The notes beneath the pieces were generated by a model that worked only from the letters and a program-made list of their open reading frames with translations, searched no databases and was not told the DNA's origin. A program made the position numbers and the translations under genes. Positions 35,244-43,756 of a stretch of DNA of 64,000 bases are shown here, one piece after another. This DNA comes from Saccharomonospora viridis DSM 43017 (GTDB lineage: Bacteria > Actinomycetota > Actinomycetes > Mycobacteriales > Pseudonocardiaceae): NCBI RefSeq assembly GCF_000023865.1, contig NC_013159.1, positions 3,436,001-3,500,000 of the forward strand. The letters are read 5' to 3'. Every line of letters starts with the position of its first letter. Positions within the stretch are counted from its first letter, which is position 1.

Positions 35244-36095
35244 TCACCTGACTTCGCCCGCGTGGACCACCTCGAACCCGAGCTTGCGCAGCGCGTATGC
35301 GAAAGCGTCGGCGAACGAGGACCGCGTCACGACCTCGCCGAGGCTGATCCCCAGCTGCACCATCGTCTGGGCGATCTGCGGCCGGATACCGCTGATGACG
35401 CATTCGGCACCCATCAGCCGTGCCGCCATCGCCGTTTTGAGCAGATGCTGCGCCACCAGGGTGTCGACGGCGGTGACCCCGGTGATGTCGAGGATCGCGA
35501 CCTTGGCCTGTTGTTTCGCGATCTCCTCCAGCAGGCTTTCCGTGGCGGTCTGACTGCGCATGCTGTCCAACGTGCCGATGAGTGGGATCGCGAGGACGCC
35601 CTCCCATATCTTGACCACCGGCGTGGACAGTTCGGCCAGTTGCTCCTGCTGGGCGAGGATCGTGTCCGCCCCCAAGGAGAGCTCCATCTCCAGCAGGACG
35701 TGCCGGAGCGTGCTGATCGCCGTGGCCAGGACCATGGCCCCGTAGTGGGTGACGTCATCGGAAAGGTCCTGCTGTTTCCACAGCCGCAACACCGGCTCCT
35801 TCAGCACACTCACGTCGGGCAGTGTGCTTCCCGACGGCCCGCCCGCCGACCGTGCCGCCAGCGTACCGAGTACGGTGCGGGCCGTCGTGAATCCTTCCGC
35901 CGACGAGTCCTCCTCGGCGCCGTCCTGGACGACCCGCTGCAGCCCGGTCAGTAGGGCGGCCGCTTCCTCCTTTGCCGTCTCCCGGTCCCGCGAAGCGAAA
36001 ACGGGAGTCTCCGCCCACTCGTTTTCGATCTCCTCCTTGTGGGTTTCCAAGAACTCGATGAGCTGGTGCCGCGCCGGATAGGTGGCCTCGGTCAT
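35244..36095 (-). CDS. rsbR: RsbR-type stressosome sensor
   Basis: A 283-residue protein with an N-terminal all-helical sensor domain (residues ~1-150, non-haem-globin-like position) and a C-terminal STAS domain (about 165-280). The STAS part contains DITGVTAVDTLVAQHLL and SGIRPQIAQTMVQLGISL, matching the two threonine phosphosite regions of RsbR. ATG 36095 has GGGAG 8 nt upstream; further in-frame sequence upstream looks non-coding. It is the first gene of the rsbR-rsbS-rsbT-fusion-phosphatase operon and is divergent from the RsbV-like gene. Confidence 0.9.
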   Translation of the reverse strand: MTEATYPARHQLIEFLETHKEEIENEWAETPVFASRDRETAKEEAAALLTGLQRVVQDGAEEDSSAEGFTTARTVLGTLAARSAGGPSGSTLPDVSVLKEPVLRLWKQQDLSDDVTHYGAMVLATAISTLRHVLLEMELSLGADTILAQQEQLAELSTPVVKIWEGVLAIPLIGTLDSMRSQTATESLLEEIAKQQAKVAILDITGVTAVDTLVAQHLLKTAMAARLMGAECVISGIRPQIAQTMVQLGISLGEVVTRSSFADAFAYALRKLGFEVVHAGEVR

Positions 36096-36242
36096 GTGTC
36101 GACTCCCATACAGAACCCGGGGTGGGAACTTTTCACGCTGATGGATTCGCCGCTTCCTGGCAAACTTAAAGCGCAGCAGGACAAACCTCCATGCGAAGGG
36201 CTGCTCGGTAGGGGTATAGGTGACATCGGGAACGGTCGGACG

Positions 36243-36626
36243 ATGACGGAAAGCGACACATCGCCCACCATGAAATCCTCGGCGCAATTCGAAAAATCAG
36301 AACATTCGACGGTGCACGCCGAGTTGGTGCGCAACGAAGGGTTCGTCACGCTGTGTGGGGAGATCGACCACAGTGTGACTCCGCAGCTCGACGACGCCCT
36401 CACCCAACTGTTGGCCGAGAAGGTCGACCGCCTGGTGGTGGATTTCGCGCGACTGTCGTTCTTCGATTCCGCCTGTATCGGCGCCCTCGTCCGCGCTCAT
36501 GCGAGCGTGACGGAACGCGGTGGAACGGTGAAACTCGTCAACGTCGACCAATATGCCTACCGGGTACTGCAAATCGCCGGTTTGCTGCCGTTCTTCGATA
36601 TCGAGCGGATCGAACGGGAAGTGTAG
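36243..36626 (+). CDS. RsbV-like STAS anti-anti-sigma factor
   Basis: A 127-residue STAS protein. The phosphosite segment VVDFARLSFFDSACIGALV has the Asp-Ser of anti-sigma antagonists (Ser about residue 76). In its unphosphorylated form it captures the RsbW-type kinase. ATG 36243 is preceded by GGTCGGACG, a weak site. Upstream, GGGGTAT (36210-36216) resembles the GGGTAT -10 of SigB/SigF-type promoters, but I find no matching GTTT -35. It abuts the kinase gene that follows, with no intervening base. Confidence 0.85.
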   Translation: MTESDTSPTMKSSAQFEKSEHSTVHAELVRNEGFVTLCGEIDHSVTPQLDDALTQLLAEKVDRLVVDFARLSFFDSACIGALVRAHASVTERGGTVKLVNVDQYAYRVLQIAGLLPFFDIERIEREV

Positions 36627-37097
36627 ATGGCGGAGCGGGCGCACGTCCCGTACGCGACCCCATTGGTGGATACGCGGCTCAGTGCGGACAAGAACATGCC
36701 GGCGCGGTCCAGGCGGCTCACCGGCGACGCGCTCGGCGAGATCGAGCCCGACACCCGGTACAACTTCCTGCTGATGCTCTCGGAGCTGGTGGCCAATGCC
36801 GTCCTGCATTCGCGCACCCCCGAACGGCTGCGCGTACTACGGGTGGGCGACCGGCTCCGAGTCGAGGTCTACGACGACAGTTCGGATTTCCCCGTGGTCA
36901 TGACACCGTCCCCACACCGGGTGCACGGGCGGGGGATGCTGCTCGTCGACGCGCTCGCCAGCGACTGGGGCGTCAACAGCACACCGAGCGGGAAGGTCGT
37001 ATGGGCGGAAGTGCGGTTGTCCGCGGCCCCCTCGTGTCGGGAAGCCCACGTCGATATGTTCGAGAAGGATCAGGTCCGTGATCTCGGACGTACGTGA
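36627..37097 (+). CDS. RsbW-like ATP-binding kinase
   Basis: A 156-residue HATPase of the anti-sigma family. The N-box LMLSELVANAVLHS, the G1-type segment VEVYDDSSDFPVV and the G2-type HGRGMLLVDALASDWGV are present. Such proteins phosphorylate the STAS partner encoded just upstream. The start codon directly follows the RsbV-like stop, so the two are coupled. With the divergent operon this completes a sensor-to-switch chain, but no sigma factor follows it, so the target sigma factor is encoded elsewhere. Confidence 0.82.
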   Translation: MAERAHVPYATPLVDTRLSADKNMPARSRRLTGDALGEIEPDTRYNFLLMLSELVANAVLHSRTPERLRVLRVGDRLRVEVYDDSSDFPVVMTPSPHRVHGRGMLLVDALASDWGVNSTPSGKVVWAEVRLSAAPSCREAHVDMFEKDQVRDLGRT

Positions 37098-37155
37098 CCC
37101 ACGGTTCGGCACATCCCCGTGAGGGTCCATAGTGGATCCAGTTGGCCCGAGAAGT

Positions 37156-37231
37156 CGTCGCCGTGTCCGCATCCTCGCGTGGTCGCAGCATGGGATGCGA
37201 CGCCACTACACGATCCGCGGACACGGCGACG
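37156..37231. terminator. Large cruciform-like inverted repeat between convergent genes
   Basis: CGTCGCCGTGTCCGC (37156-37170) and GCGGACACGGCGACG (37217-37231) are perfect 15-bp inverted copies separated by 46 nt. That loop itself holds a weaker hairpin (GTGGTCGCA...TGCGACGCCAC). It lies between the stops of the kinase and polyol permease genes and is probably a bidirectional terminator. Confidence 0.55.
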
Positions 37232-37246
37232 TGATCCGTCAGGTGG

Positions 37247-38584
37247 TTACGAGGTCGCCGGCACCTCCGCGACCTCCTGCAGGCTCGCGTTCTTCTCGAC
37301 CGCCTTCTTCGTCGCCTCGGGCAACGTGAGGAACCGGGTGAGCACGGCGGCGACGACGTACAACGCCGCGAAGATGATGACCACTCCGGCAGCCCCCACG
37401 GGCCCCAGGAACAGGCTCACGATCGCCGGTCCCACGAAGGTCGCCGCACCGGCACCGAAGTTCAGCAGCGCCATCGCGCCACCCTTGTTCTCGGGGGCGA
37501 GCGAGGGCAGCAACGCCGAGATCGGCACGAAGCCCGCCAACGTCGCGCCGTAGAGCGCTCCCACGAGCAGCGCCACCCAGTAGTAGTCCGCCCCGAGGTG
37601 CATCGGCACGAAGTACAGCAACAGGATCGACACGGCACAGCCGATGGCGCCGAACCAGAAGATGGTCGTCTGCCAACCGATCTTGTCGCTGAGCACTCCG
37701 AAGATCAGGTTGAAGAAGATGTTGGTCCCGTAGATGACGGACACCAACAGCAGCCAGCGGCTCTCCCCGAAACCGATCTGGTGACTGAAGATCGTCGGGA
37801 AGAACACCAACATGCCGAACTCGGGTGCGGTGTTGATGATCCGCACGATCATGCCGATCCCGACCCGGGGCTTCTTCCACGCGATGGACAGGCTCGACAC
37901 CAGGCTCTGCACGGGCTTGACCTCGGCAGGTGCGAGCCGCTGGTAGCCGGTGCGCTCCCGCACGCCGAGCAGACACACCAGGCCGCCGAGGGCGAGAACA
38001 CCCACGGACAACCACAGGGTTCCGTACTGGCCGAGGATCGGGTTGGTGAAGCTGGCGACCAGCGACCCCAGGGTGGGCAGCCCGCCGGTGAACGCGAAGT
38101 AGAACCAGCCGACGGCCGCGCCCAGCCTCGCCACGGGCGCCACGGCCGTGATCCACACGAGGAAACCGAAGGCGAACATGGGGTAGCCGAACCCGCGCAA
38201 GCCGTAGAACACCAGCATCAGTGCGTAGTTCTCCCCCGTCACGGCCACGGCGAGGAAGAGCACGTCGAAGACGAGCCAGACGGCGAGGCCGATGAACATG
38301 ACCCGCCGTGGCCCCCAGAGCTCGGACAACGCGCCCGACAGCCAGGACGCCAGCATCACCGCGACGCCGTACACGGTGATGACGTAGGACGCACGGACTT
38401 CGGTTCCCGCGCCGTTGTCGGCGATGAACGGAGCGATGAAGCCGGACTCGATGCCGTCGCCGATCATGAACAACAGCAGACCGACGTAGCCGAGGAACAG
38501 GGGCGCGGGAATGCCCCAACGGTCCAGCAGCCGGGACAAGGAGCTCTCAGGCCTGTCCGACCGTGGTGTCGTCGTTGAAACCAT
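37247..38584 (-). CDS. MFS polyol permease (RbtT/DalT type)
   Basis: A 445-residue, twelve-helix carrier. The first helix region GIPAPLFLGYVGLLLFMIGDGIESGFIAPF is characteristic of the polyol permease branch of the MFS (ribitol and arabinitol carriers). GLRGFGYPMFAFGFLVWI and the cytoplasmic VLSDKIGWQTT loop also fit. ATG 38584. An operator nearly identical to the one before the catabolic operon lies 38-52 bp upstream of the start, and the DeoR gene is next on the same strand. It most likely imports the sugar alcohol degraded by the 39.8-45.9 kb operon. The specific polyol is unknown. Confidence 0.85.
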   Translation of the reverse strand: MVSTTTPRSDRPESSLSRLLDRWGIPAPLFLGYVGLLLFMIGDGIESGFIAPFIADNGAGTEVRASYVITVYGVAVMLASWLSGALSELWGPRRVMFIGLAVWLVFDVLFLAVAVTGENYALMLVFYGLRGFGYPMFAFGFLVWITAVAPVARLGAAVGWFYFAFTGGLPTLGSLVASFTNPILGQYGTLWLSVGVLALGGLVCLLGVRERTGYQRLAPAEVKPVQSLVSSLSIAWKKPRVGIGMIVRIINTAPEFGMLVFFPTIFSHQIGFGESRWLLLVSVIYGTNIFFNLIFGVLSDKIGWQTTIFWFGAIGCAVSILLLYFVPMHLGADYYWVALLVGALYGATLAGFVPISALLPSLAPENKGGAMALLNFGAGAATFVGPAIVSLFLGPVGAAGVVIIFAALYVVAAVLTRFLTLPEATKKAVEKNASLQEVAEVPATS

Positions 38585-38621
38585 GAATGCCTCCGTACTC
38601 CAGACGAAAGCATCATGATGC

Positions 38622-38636
38622 GCGTTAAGTTAACAC
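38622..38636. promoter_or_regulatory. DeoR-type operator before the polyol permease gene
   Basis: Read on the minus strand, GTGTTAACTTAACGC matches the palindrome at 39783-39797 at 14 of 15 positions. A further TGTTAATAA half-site lies at 38645-38653. The site sits in the promoter region of the permease gene. Confidence 0.7.
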
Positions 38637-38740
38637 GCAAGATGTTAATAAGGGTGATAAGACACTGAACCGTTTCAGCGACCCCGGTTCACCGCCGGAC
38701 GGCCCATCCGTTCGCCACCGGACGATGAGTCACGCCCCGC

Positions 38741-39529
38741 TCAGAGCGGAGCGACGTCGACGGGGATACGCTCCCGAAGCTCCTTGACCAGCGCTTCGTC
38801 CACGCCCGAATCCACGATCAACCGGTCGTAGTCGGCGATCGGCGCCAACCGGTGCAACGCCGCCCGCGGCATCTTGCTGGAGTCCATGAGCAGCACCTTC
38901 GTCTCGGCCGAGGCCAACATCGCCCGCTTCACCAGCACGATCTCGGGCTCCTGGTGGAACGTCATGTCCACGTTCATGGCCGAGGTGGACAGGAAGACCA
39001 TGTCGACCGTGATGCTCTCCACCGCCTCCAGGCAGGGCATCCCCAGAAAGGAGTTGTGGGTCCGGGAGTAGTCGCCGCCGAGGCAGATGAGCCGCAGATC
39101 GTCGACGTCCTTGAGCAACTCGATGCCGCGCAGGTAGTTGGTCGCCACGGTCAGCGGCACGAATTCGGGGAGCAGTTTGGCCAGCGACAGCGCGGTCGTC
39201 GAATCGTCCAGCATGATCGACATGCCGGGTTCGACGAGCGTCGCCGCCTGCCGCGCGATAGCGGCCTTGGCCTCGACGTGCACCCCGAGCCGGTACTCGG
39301 CGTTGCTTTCGAACACGGTGGAGGGCAGTGCGGACACCCCGCCGCGGAATTTGCGCAGGACCCCTCGTCGCGCGAGCTCGTCGATGTCTCGATGGACCGT
39401 CATATGACTGACGCCGGTGAGCTCGACCAGGTCGGCCACCGTCGCCGTTCCACGGTCGATGACGAAGTCCGTGATGCGCTGCTGCCGGGCCTGGCGACCG
39501 CGTGTGGTGCCGGATGTATCACTGCTCAT
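38741..39529 (-). CDS. DeoR-family repressor of the polyol module
   Basis: A 262-residue regulator. The N-terminal DeoR HTH reads RQQRITDFVIDRGTATVADLVELTGVSHMTVHRDIDEL. The C-terminal sugar-phosphate-binding domain has the usual AKAAIARQAATLV, MLDDSTTA, TNYLRGIELL, LGGDYS and LLMDSSKM segments. Such proteins release DNA when a phosphorylated sugar intermediate binds. It lies between the permease and the divergent catabolic operon, both with GTGTTAACTTAAC-type palindromes, so it probably controls both. Confidence 0.9.
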   Translation of the reverse strand: MSSDTSGTTRGRQARQQRITDFVIDRGTATVADLVELTGVSHMTVHRDIDELARRGVLRKFRGGVSALPSTVFESNAEYRLGVHVEAKAAIARQAATLVEPGMSIMLDDSTTALSLAKLLPEFVPLTVATNYLRGIELLKDVDDLRLICLGGDYSRTHNSFLGMPCLEAVESITVDMVFLSTSAMNVDMTFHQEPEIVLVKRAMLASAETKVLLMDSSKMPRAALHRLAPIADYDRLIVDSGVDEALVKELRERIPVDVAPL

Positions 39530-39620
39530 GATGGAAGTCTGTCACCCCTGAGGGTAGGGCGGACCATGGAGCTGTCGCACCCTCGGCCACCGTCCCCGCG
39601 GCCTGCACCCCAGGTCAAGG

Positions 39621-39640
39621 GCCGAGCGGGCCCGCTCGGC
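39621..39640. repeat. 20-bp perfect palindrome upstream of deoR-type gene
   Basis: GCCGAGCGGGCCCGCTCGGC is fully self-complementary and lies 92 bp upstream of the DeoR gene start, in the 295-bp divergent gap before the HAD gene. It could be a hairpin or a protein site; nothing else decides. Confidence 0.5.
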
Positions 39641-39782
39641 GCCCGGCCCCACAGCACGCGGCACCTCCGAGAATCCCCTGAAACGGTGCCCTGAGGACTC
39701 TCCGCCCCTCACCCGGTCACGAATCGAGTGGTCATTTCACGTCGTTCGACCCAGCTCGGGTAGTTACATTTCCCGCCCTATG

Positions 39783-39797
39783 GTGTTAACTTAACAC
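39783..39797. promoter_or_regulatory. DeoR-type operator before the catabolic operon
   Basis: GTGTTAA-C-TTAACAC is a perfect 15-bp palindrome in an AT-rich patch, ending 27 bp before the HAD ATG. Its near-copy before the permease gene (38622-38636) indicates shared control by the DeoR protein encoded between them. Confidence 0.75.
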
Positions 39798-39824
39798 TGA
39801 TTGCGTGAAAGGGGTTCTGACTCG

Positions 39825-40508
39825 ATGGCACTCGCCGCGGTTGTGTTCGATATGGACGGAGTCCTGGTCGACAGCGAACACCTGTGGGAAGAGAACTGGA
39901 TCGCCTACGCGGCGAAGTACGGCGTCGAATGGACATCCGAGGACACCTCGACCGTTCAGGGCATGAGCGCCCCCGAGTGGTCCGCCTACCTCGCGAAGCG
40001 CAGCGGTACCCCCGAAACCCCCGAGCGGGTCGAACGTACCGTGGTGGACGGCATGATCGCGGCCATCGCGGACGGCAGGGCGCCGCTGCTGCCGGGGGCC
40101 GACAGGATGGTCACCGACGTCAGCGCCAAAGCTCCCATCGCGTTGGCGTCGTCGGCGCCGCGCAGGGTGATCGACGCCGTCCTGGCCACCTACGGACTGA
40201 CCGACGAGTTCACCGCCACGGTGTCCAGCGCGGAGGTCCCGCGCGGCAAACCGAGCCCTGATGTGTACCTGGAGGCGGCTTCCCGCCTCGGCCGCAGGGG
40301 TGACGAATGCCTGGGCGTGGAGGACTCCAGCAACGGCATCCGCGCGGCCGCGGCGGCCGGCCTCACCGTCGTCGCCCTGCCGAACCCCACGTACCCACCC
40401 AAACCCGACGCACTCGAACTCGCCACCGTCGTGGTCGACAGCAACGACGCCGCACGGCGCGCCCTGCTCGACCACCTCGCCGACAACGTCGCCGGGAGGA
40501 CCGCATGA
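39825..40508 (+). CDS. HAD-superfamily phosphatase / phosphosugar mutase-like
   Basis: A 227-residue HAD hydrolase of the beta-phosphoglucomutase/phosphatase branch. Motif I is VFDMDGVLVDSE (residues ~7-18), motif II LASSAP, and motifs III/IV are KPSPDVYL and GVEDSSNGI. The helical cap lies between residues ~20 and 90. ATG 39825 has AAAGGGG upstream. It is the first gene of the polyol operon and overlaps the kinase gene by 4 bases. It could dephosphorylate a dead-end phosphosugar or isomerise a phosphosugar; sequence alone does not decide. Confidence 0.85.
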   Translation: MALAAVVFDMDGVLVDSEHLWEENWIAYAAKYGVEWTSEDTSTVQGMSAPEWSAYLAKRSGTPETPERVERTVVDGMIAAIADGRAPLLPGADRMVTDVSAKAPIALASSAPRRVIDAVLATYGLTDEFTATVSSAEVPRGKPSPDVYLEAASRLGRRGDECLGVEDSSNGIRAAAAAGLTVVALPNPTYPPKPDALELATVVVDSNDAARRALLDHLADNVAGRTA

Positions 40509-42226
40509 GTACGACCGAACGCCCACCACGCACCCTCGGCCGGGCCGAGACGTTCAAACGCGACTGGCTGGACGGCTTCGTCGGCGCCTACGGCCGTCTG
40601 GTCCGTAAAGTGCCCGACGCCTACGGGGTCGCCGCACGACACGCGCCCGAACGAGGCAAGGTCGCCGTGGTCATCGGCGGCGGGTGCGGCCACTATCCCG
40701 CGTTCGCGGGGCTGGTCGGCCGCGGCCTGGCCACCGGTGCCGTCGTGGGTGACGTGTTCACCAGTCCCAGCGCCGAACAGGTGTACCGCACCGCACGTGC
40801 CGTCGAAGGCGGCGCGGGTGTGCTGTTCTCCTACGGCAACTACCAGGGCGATGTGCTCCACTTCGGACTCGCCGCGCGCAGGTTGGCGGCCGAGGGGGTC
40901 GAAACCCGCACGGTGCTGGTGACCGACGACGTGGCCAGCGGTCCCGCCGACGCGCCCGAACGTCGTCGCGGGGTCGCCGGCGATTTCATGGTGTTCAAGG
41001 TCGCGGGCGCGGCGGCCGAACGCGGTGACGACCTCGACACCGTGGCCGCACTCGCGGAACGCGCCAACGCCAACACGCGGACGTTCGGGATCGCGTTCGA
41101 CGGCTGCACGCTGCCCGGCGCGAGCGAACCACTGTTCACCGTGAACGCCCACGAGATGGAACTCGGTCTGGGTATCCACGGCGAGCCGGGGATCCGGACG
41201 GTGCCCCGGCTCGACGCCGTCGGGGTCGCCGACGAACTCGTGAACGGCCTGCTGCCCGAACTGCCCACAGGTGGGGACGGCCGGGTCGTGGTGCTGCTCA
41301 ACGGCCTCGGGACCACCAAGTACGAGGACATGTTCGTGCTCTACAAACGGGTGCACGAACGACTGGCCGCCGAAGGGTTGAACCCCCTGCACACCGAGGT
41401 GGGCGAGTTCGTCACGTCGCTCGACATGGCGGGTGTCTCGTTGACGGTGCTCGCGCTGGACGACGACCTCGCCCCGCTGTACGCCGCGCCGTGCGAGACC
41501 CCGGCCTACCGCAGCTCCGGCGCGACGTGGGAACAGGTCCCCCCGTCCTCCACAGTGGACGAGTCGTTGGAACGTCCGGACGACACGCAAGTGGCGGGCG
41601 TCGTCGACCGTCTGCTCACCGCGGGCATGGTGCGACTCGAGCAGAACGAGGACGAGCTGGGCAGGCTCGACGCCGTGGCCGCCGACGGTGACCACGGGCT
41701 GGGCATGACCCGAGGCATCCGCGCGGCCGTCGCCGCCGCACGACGGGCCGAATCCGACGGTGAGAGCATCTCCGGCGCCCTGCTCGCGGCGGGTACCGCG
41801 TTCGCCGACGCGGCGGGTGGGGCCTCGGGAGCCCTGTACGGCGTGTTGTTGGCCGAGACCGGCGCGGGACTCGCACAAGCCGGCGGGATCACCGCCGCGT
41901 CCTTGGCCGAGGCCGTCGATCGAGCGACGGCGGCCTTCGTGGAACTCGGCGGAGCACAGCCGGGCGACAAGACGATGCTCGACGCCCTCGAACCCTTCCG
42001 CGTCACGCTCCGTGCGGAGGCGGACGCGGGCGCGGACCTGGTGCGGGCGTGGAACACGGCGGCCGAACGCGCGACCCGGGCCGCGGCCGACACGGCCGAT
42101 CTCACGCCGACCAAGGGCAGGGCGGCCCGGCTCGCTCAGCGCAGTCAGGGTTACGCCGACCCCGGCGCCACGTCGTTCGCGTTGCTGGTGTCGGCGATCG
42201 GGGACGAGTTGAAGAAGGAGAACTGA
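40505..42226 (+). CDS. DhaK-DhaL fused ketose kinase (dihydroxyacetone/erythrulose kinase family)
   Basis: A 573-residue ATP-dependent kinase. The DhaK domain (residues ~1-340) has GGGCGHYPAFAGLVG, SYGNYQGD and LGLGIHGEPG, the last with the His (about residue 225) that binds the ketose covalently. The DhaL domain (about 365-570) has the Mg-ATP aspartates in DAVAADGDHG, plus GGASGALYG and GDKTMLDAL. This is the single-chain ATP-using form. Relatives in mycobacterial erythritol/threitol clusters phosphorylate erythrulose. With the EryI-like isomerase gene overlapping its stop (TGATG), a tetrulose substrate is the best guess, but dihydroxyacetone or other ketoses are possible. Confidence 0.88.
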   Translation: MSTTERPPRTLGRAETFKRDWLDGFVGAYGRLVRKVPDAYGVAARHAPERGKVAVVIGGGCGHYPAFAGLVGRGLATGAVVGDVFTSPSAEQVYRTARAVEGGAGVLFSYGNYQGDVLHFGLAARRLAAEGVETRTVLVTDDVASGPADAPERRRGVAGDFMVFKVAGAAAERGDDLDTVAALAERANANTRTFGIAFDGCTLPGASEPLFTVNAHEMELGLGIHGEPGIRTVPRLDAVGVADELVNGLLPELPTGGDGRVVVLLNGLGTTKYEDMFVLYKRVHERLAAEGLNPLHTEVGEFVTSLDMAGVSLTVLALDDDLAPLYAAPCETPAYRSSGATWEQVPPSSTVDESLERPDDTQVAGVVDRLLTAGMVRLEQNEDELGRLDAVAADGDHGLGMTRGIRAAVAAARRAESDGESISGALLAAGTAFADAAGGASGALYGVLLAETGAGLAQAGGITAASLAEAVDRATAAFVELGGAQPGDKTMLDALEPFRVTLRAEADAGADLVRAWNTAAERATRAAADTADLTPTKGRAARLAQRSQGYADPGATSFALLVSAIGDELKKEN

Positions 42227-42687
42227 TGCGCGTCGTGGTGGCAGCGGACAACGCCGGTGTCGACCTGAAGAACCTCGTGCGTGACCAATTGCGCGCCGAC
42301 GAACGGGTGAGCGAGGTCATCGACCTGGGGGCCGCGAGTGTGGACGACGACACGGCCTACCCGCACTTCGGTCTCGCCGCCGCCGAGAAGATCGCGAACG
42401 GTGAGGCCGATCGCGGCATCCTCGTCTGTGGGACCGGGATCGGCATGGCGATCTCGGCCAACAAGGTGACCGGGATCCGAGCTACAGTCGCACACGACTC
42501 CTACTCGGCGGAACGCTCGATCAAGTCCAACAACTGCCAGATCATCACCTTCGGCGCTCGGGTCATCGGACCCGAACTGGCGAAGAAGATCACGCACGAG
42601 TGGATCGGCTACACCTTCGACCCCACTTCGGCCAGCGCGGCCAAGGTCGCACGCATCACCGAGTACGAAACCCAGGCCGCCTGCTGA
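42226..42687 (+). CDS. RpiB/LacAB-type sugar-phosphate isomerase (EryI-like)
   Basis: A 153-residue isomerase. VVVAADNAGVDLK is the family N-terminus, the catalytic Cys is in GILVCGTGIGMAISANK (about residue 68), and AHDSYSAERSIKSNN...GARVIG is the variant substrate loop seen in RpiB relatives that accompany DhaK-type tetrulose kinases. GAAGGAG precedes the ATG, which overlaps the kinase stop. The likely reaction is interconversion of a ketose phosphate and aldose phosphate, for example erythrulose 4-phosphate to erythrose 4-phosphate, linking to the pentose phosphate pathway. Ribose 5-phosphate isomerisation is the alternative. Confidence 0.85.
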   Translation: MRVVVAADNAGVDLKNLVRDQLRADERVSEVIDLGAASVDDDTAYPHFGLAAAEKIANGEADRGILVCGTGIGMAISANKVTGIRATVAHDSYSAERSIKSNNCQIITFGARVIGPELAKKITHEWIGYTFDPTSASAAKVARITEYETQAAC

Positions 42688-42710
42688 AGGCACATGTAAG
42701 GAGGACGAAA

Positions 42711-43754
42711 GTGCGCATTCTCAGCGCCGGTGACGAGTTCGTCGGCAACGACCTGTTGAAAGCTGCGATACGGGCGGAGCTGGCCGGAACAGGAGTCGAA
42801 GCGGACTTCCGGGAACTGTCACTGCCGTGGCCCATCGAACCGTTCGGCCCGGTCGCGGAGGTCAACGAGGCCAGCGGCACCGAGGAACAGGTGATCGAGG
42901 CGCTCGACGGCGCGGAGATCGCCGTCACCCAGATGGCACCGTTCACGAAGAGGGTCTTCGCGGCGGCCCCGCAGTTGAAACTCGTGTCGGTGTGCCGGGG
43001 CGGGCCCGTGAACGTCGACCTCGCCGCCGCCACCGAGGCCGGGGTGGCCGTCACGTTCACCCCGGGACGTAACGCCGCCGCCGCCGCCGAGTTCGCCGTG
43101 GGACTGCTGCTGGCGGCCATGCGCCGCATCTCCACGTCGTCGGCCGAACTGCTGTCGGGCACCTGGCGGGGCGACTACTACACCTACGCCAAGGCGGGGA
43201 CGGAGCTGGAGGGCACCACGGTCGGGCTCGTGGGTTACGGCGCCATCGGGGCACGCGTGGCGAAGGTGCTGGTCGCGTTCGGTGCGCACGTCCTGGTCGC
43301 CGACCCGTACGCCGACCCCGACGCCGTGGCCGCCGACGGTGCCGAGCTGGTGGAGCTCGACGAGCTGTTGCGCCGCAGCTACGCGGTGAGCTTGCACGCG
43401 CGGCTCACCGAGGAGACCCGCAACCTCATCGACGCCGAGAAGCTCGAGCTCCTTCCGCACGGCGCCGTGCTGGTGAACTCGGCTCGCGGTGGCCTTCTCG
43501 ACTACTCACCGCTGCCCGACATGCTGCGCTCCGGTCGGCTCGGCGCCGTCGCCCTCGACGTCTACGACGTGGAGCCCCCACCGGCCGACTGGGCGCTGCG
43601 TGACGCGCCGAACGTCATCGCCACCCCACACCTGGGCGGTGCCAGCAAGCAGACGGCCGACCGCGCGGCGAAGATCGTCGCCGCCGACGTCGGACGCTTC
43701 GTTCGTGGTGAGCCGCTCGCCCACCTGGCGAATCCGGATGTGTTGACGAGGTAA
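42711..43754 (+). CDS. D-isomer-specific 2-hydroxyacid dehydrogenase
   Basis: A 347-residue NAD(P)-dependent dehydrogenase. The Rossmann motif VGLVGYGAIGARVAKVL is near residue 175. The catalytic triad is visible as Arg in NSARGGLLD, Glu in VYDVEPP and His in TPHLGGAS. GTG 42711 has AAGGAGGACGAAA before it. In this operon it could reduce or oxidise a short hydroxyacid or keto acid (glyoxylate/glycolate or a tetronate) made from the sugar; no residue pinpoints the substrate. It ends 2 nt before the FGGY kinase start. Confidence 0.85.
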   Translation: MRILSAGDEFVGNDLLKAAIRAELAGTGVEADFRELSLPWPIEPFGPVAEVNEASGTEEQVIEALDGAEIAVTQMAPFTKRVFAAAPQLKLVSVCRGGPVNVDLAAATEAGVAVTFTPGRNAAAAAEFAVGLLLAAMRRISTSSAELLSGTWRGDYYTYAKAGTELEGTTVGLVGYGAIGARVAKVLVAFGAHVLVADPYADPDAVAADGAELVELDELLRRSYAVSLHARLTEETRNLIDAEKLELLPHGAVLVNSARGGLLDYSPLPDMLRSGRLGAVALDVYDVEPPPADWALRDAPNVIATPHLGGASKQTADRAAKIVAADVGRFVRGEPLAHLANPDVLTR

Positions 43755-43756
43755 CC

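Noticed and set aside
36210-36216. GGGGTAT considered as a SigB/SigF-type -10 element of the RsbV-like gene
   Set aside because: No GTTT -35 element at the right distance, so not listed as a promoter.
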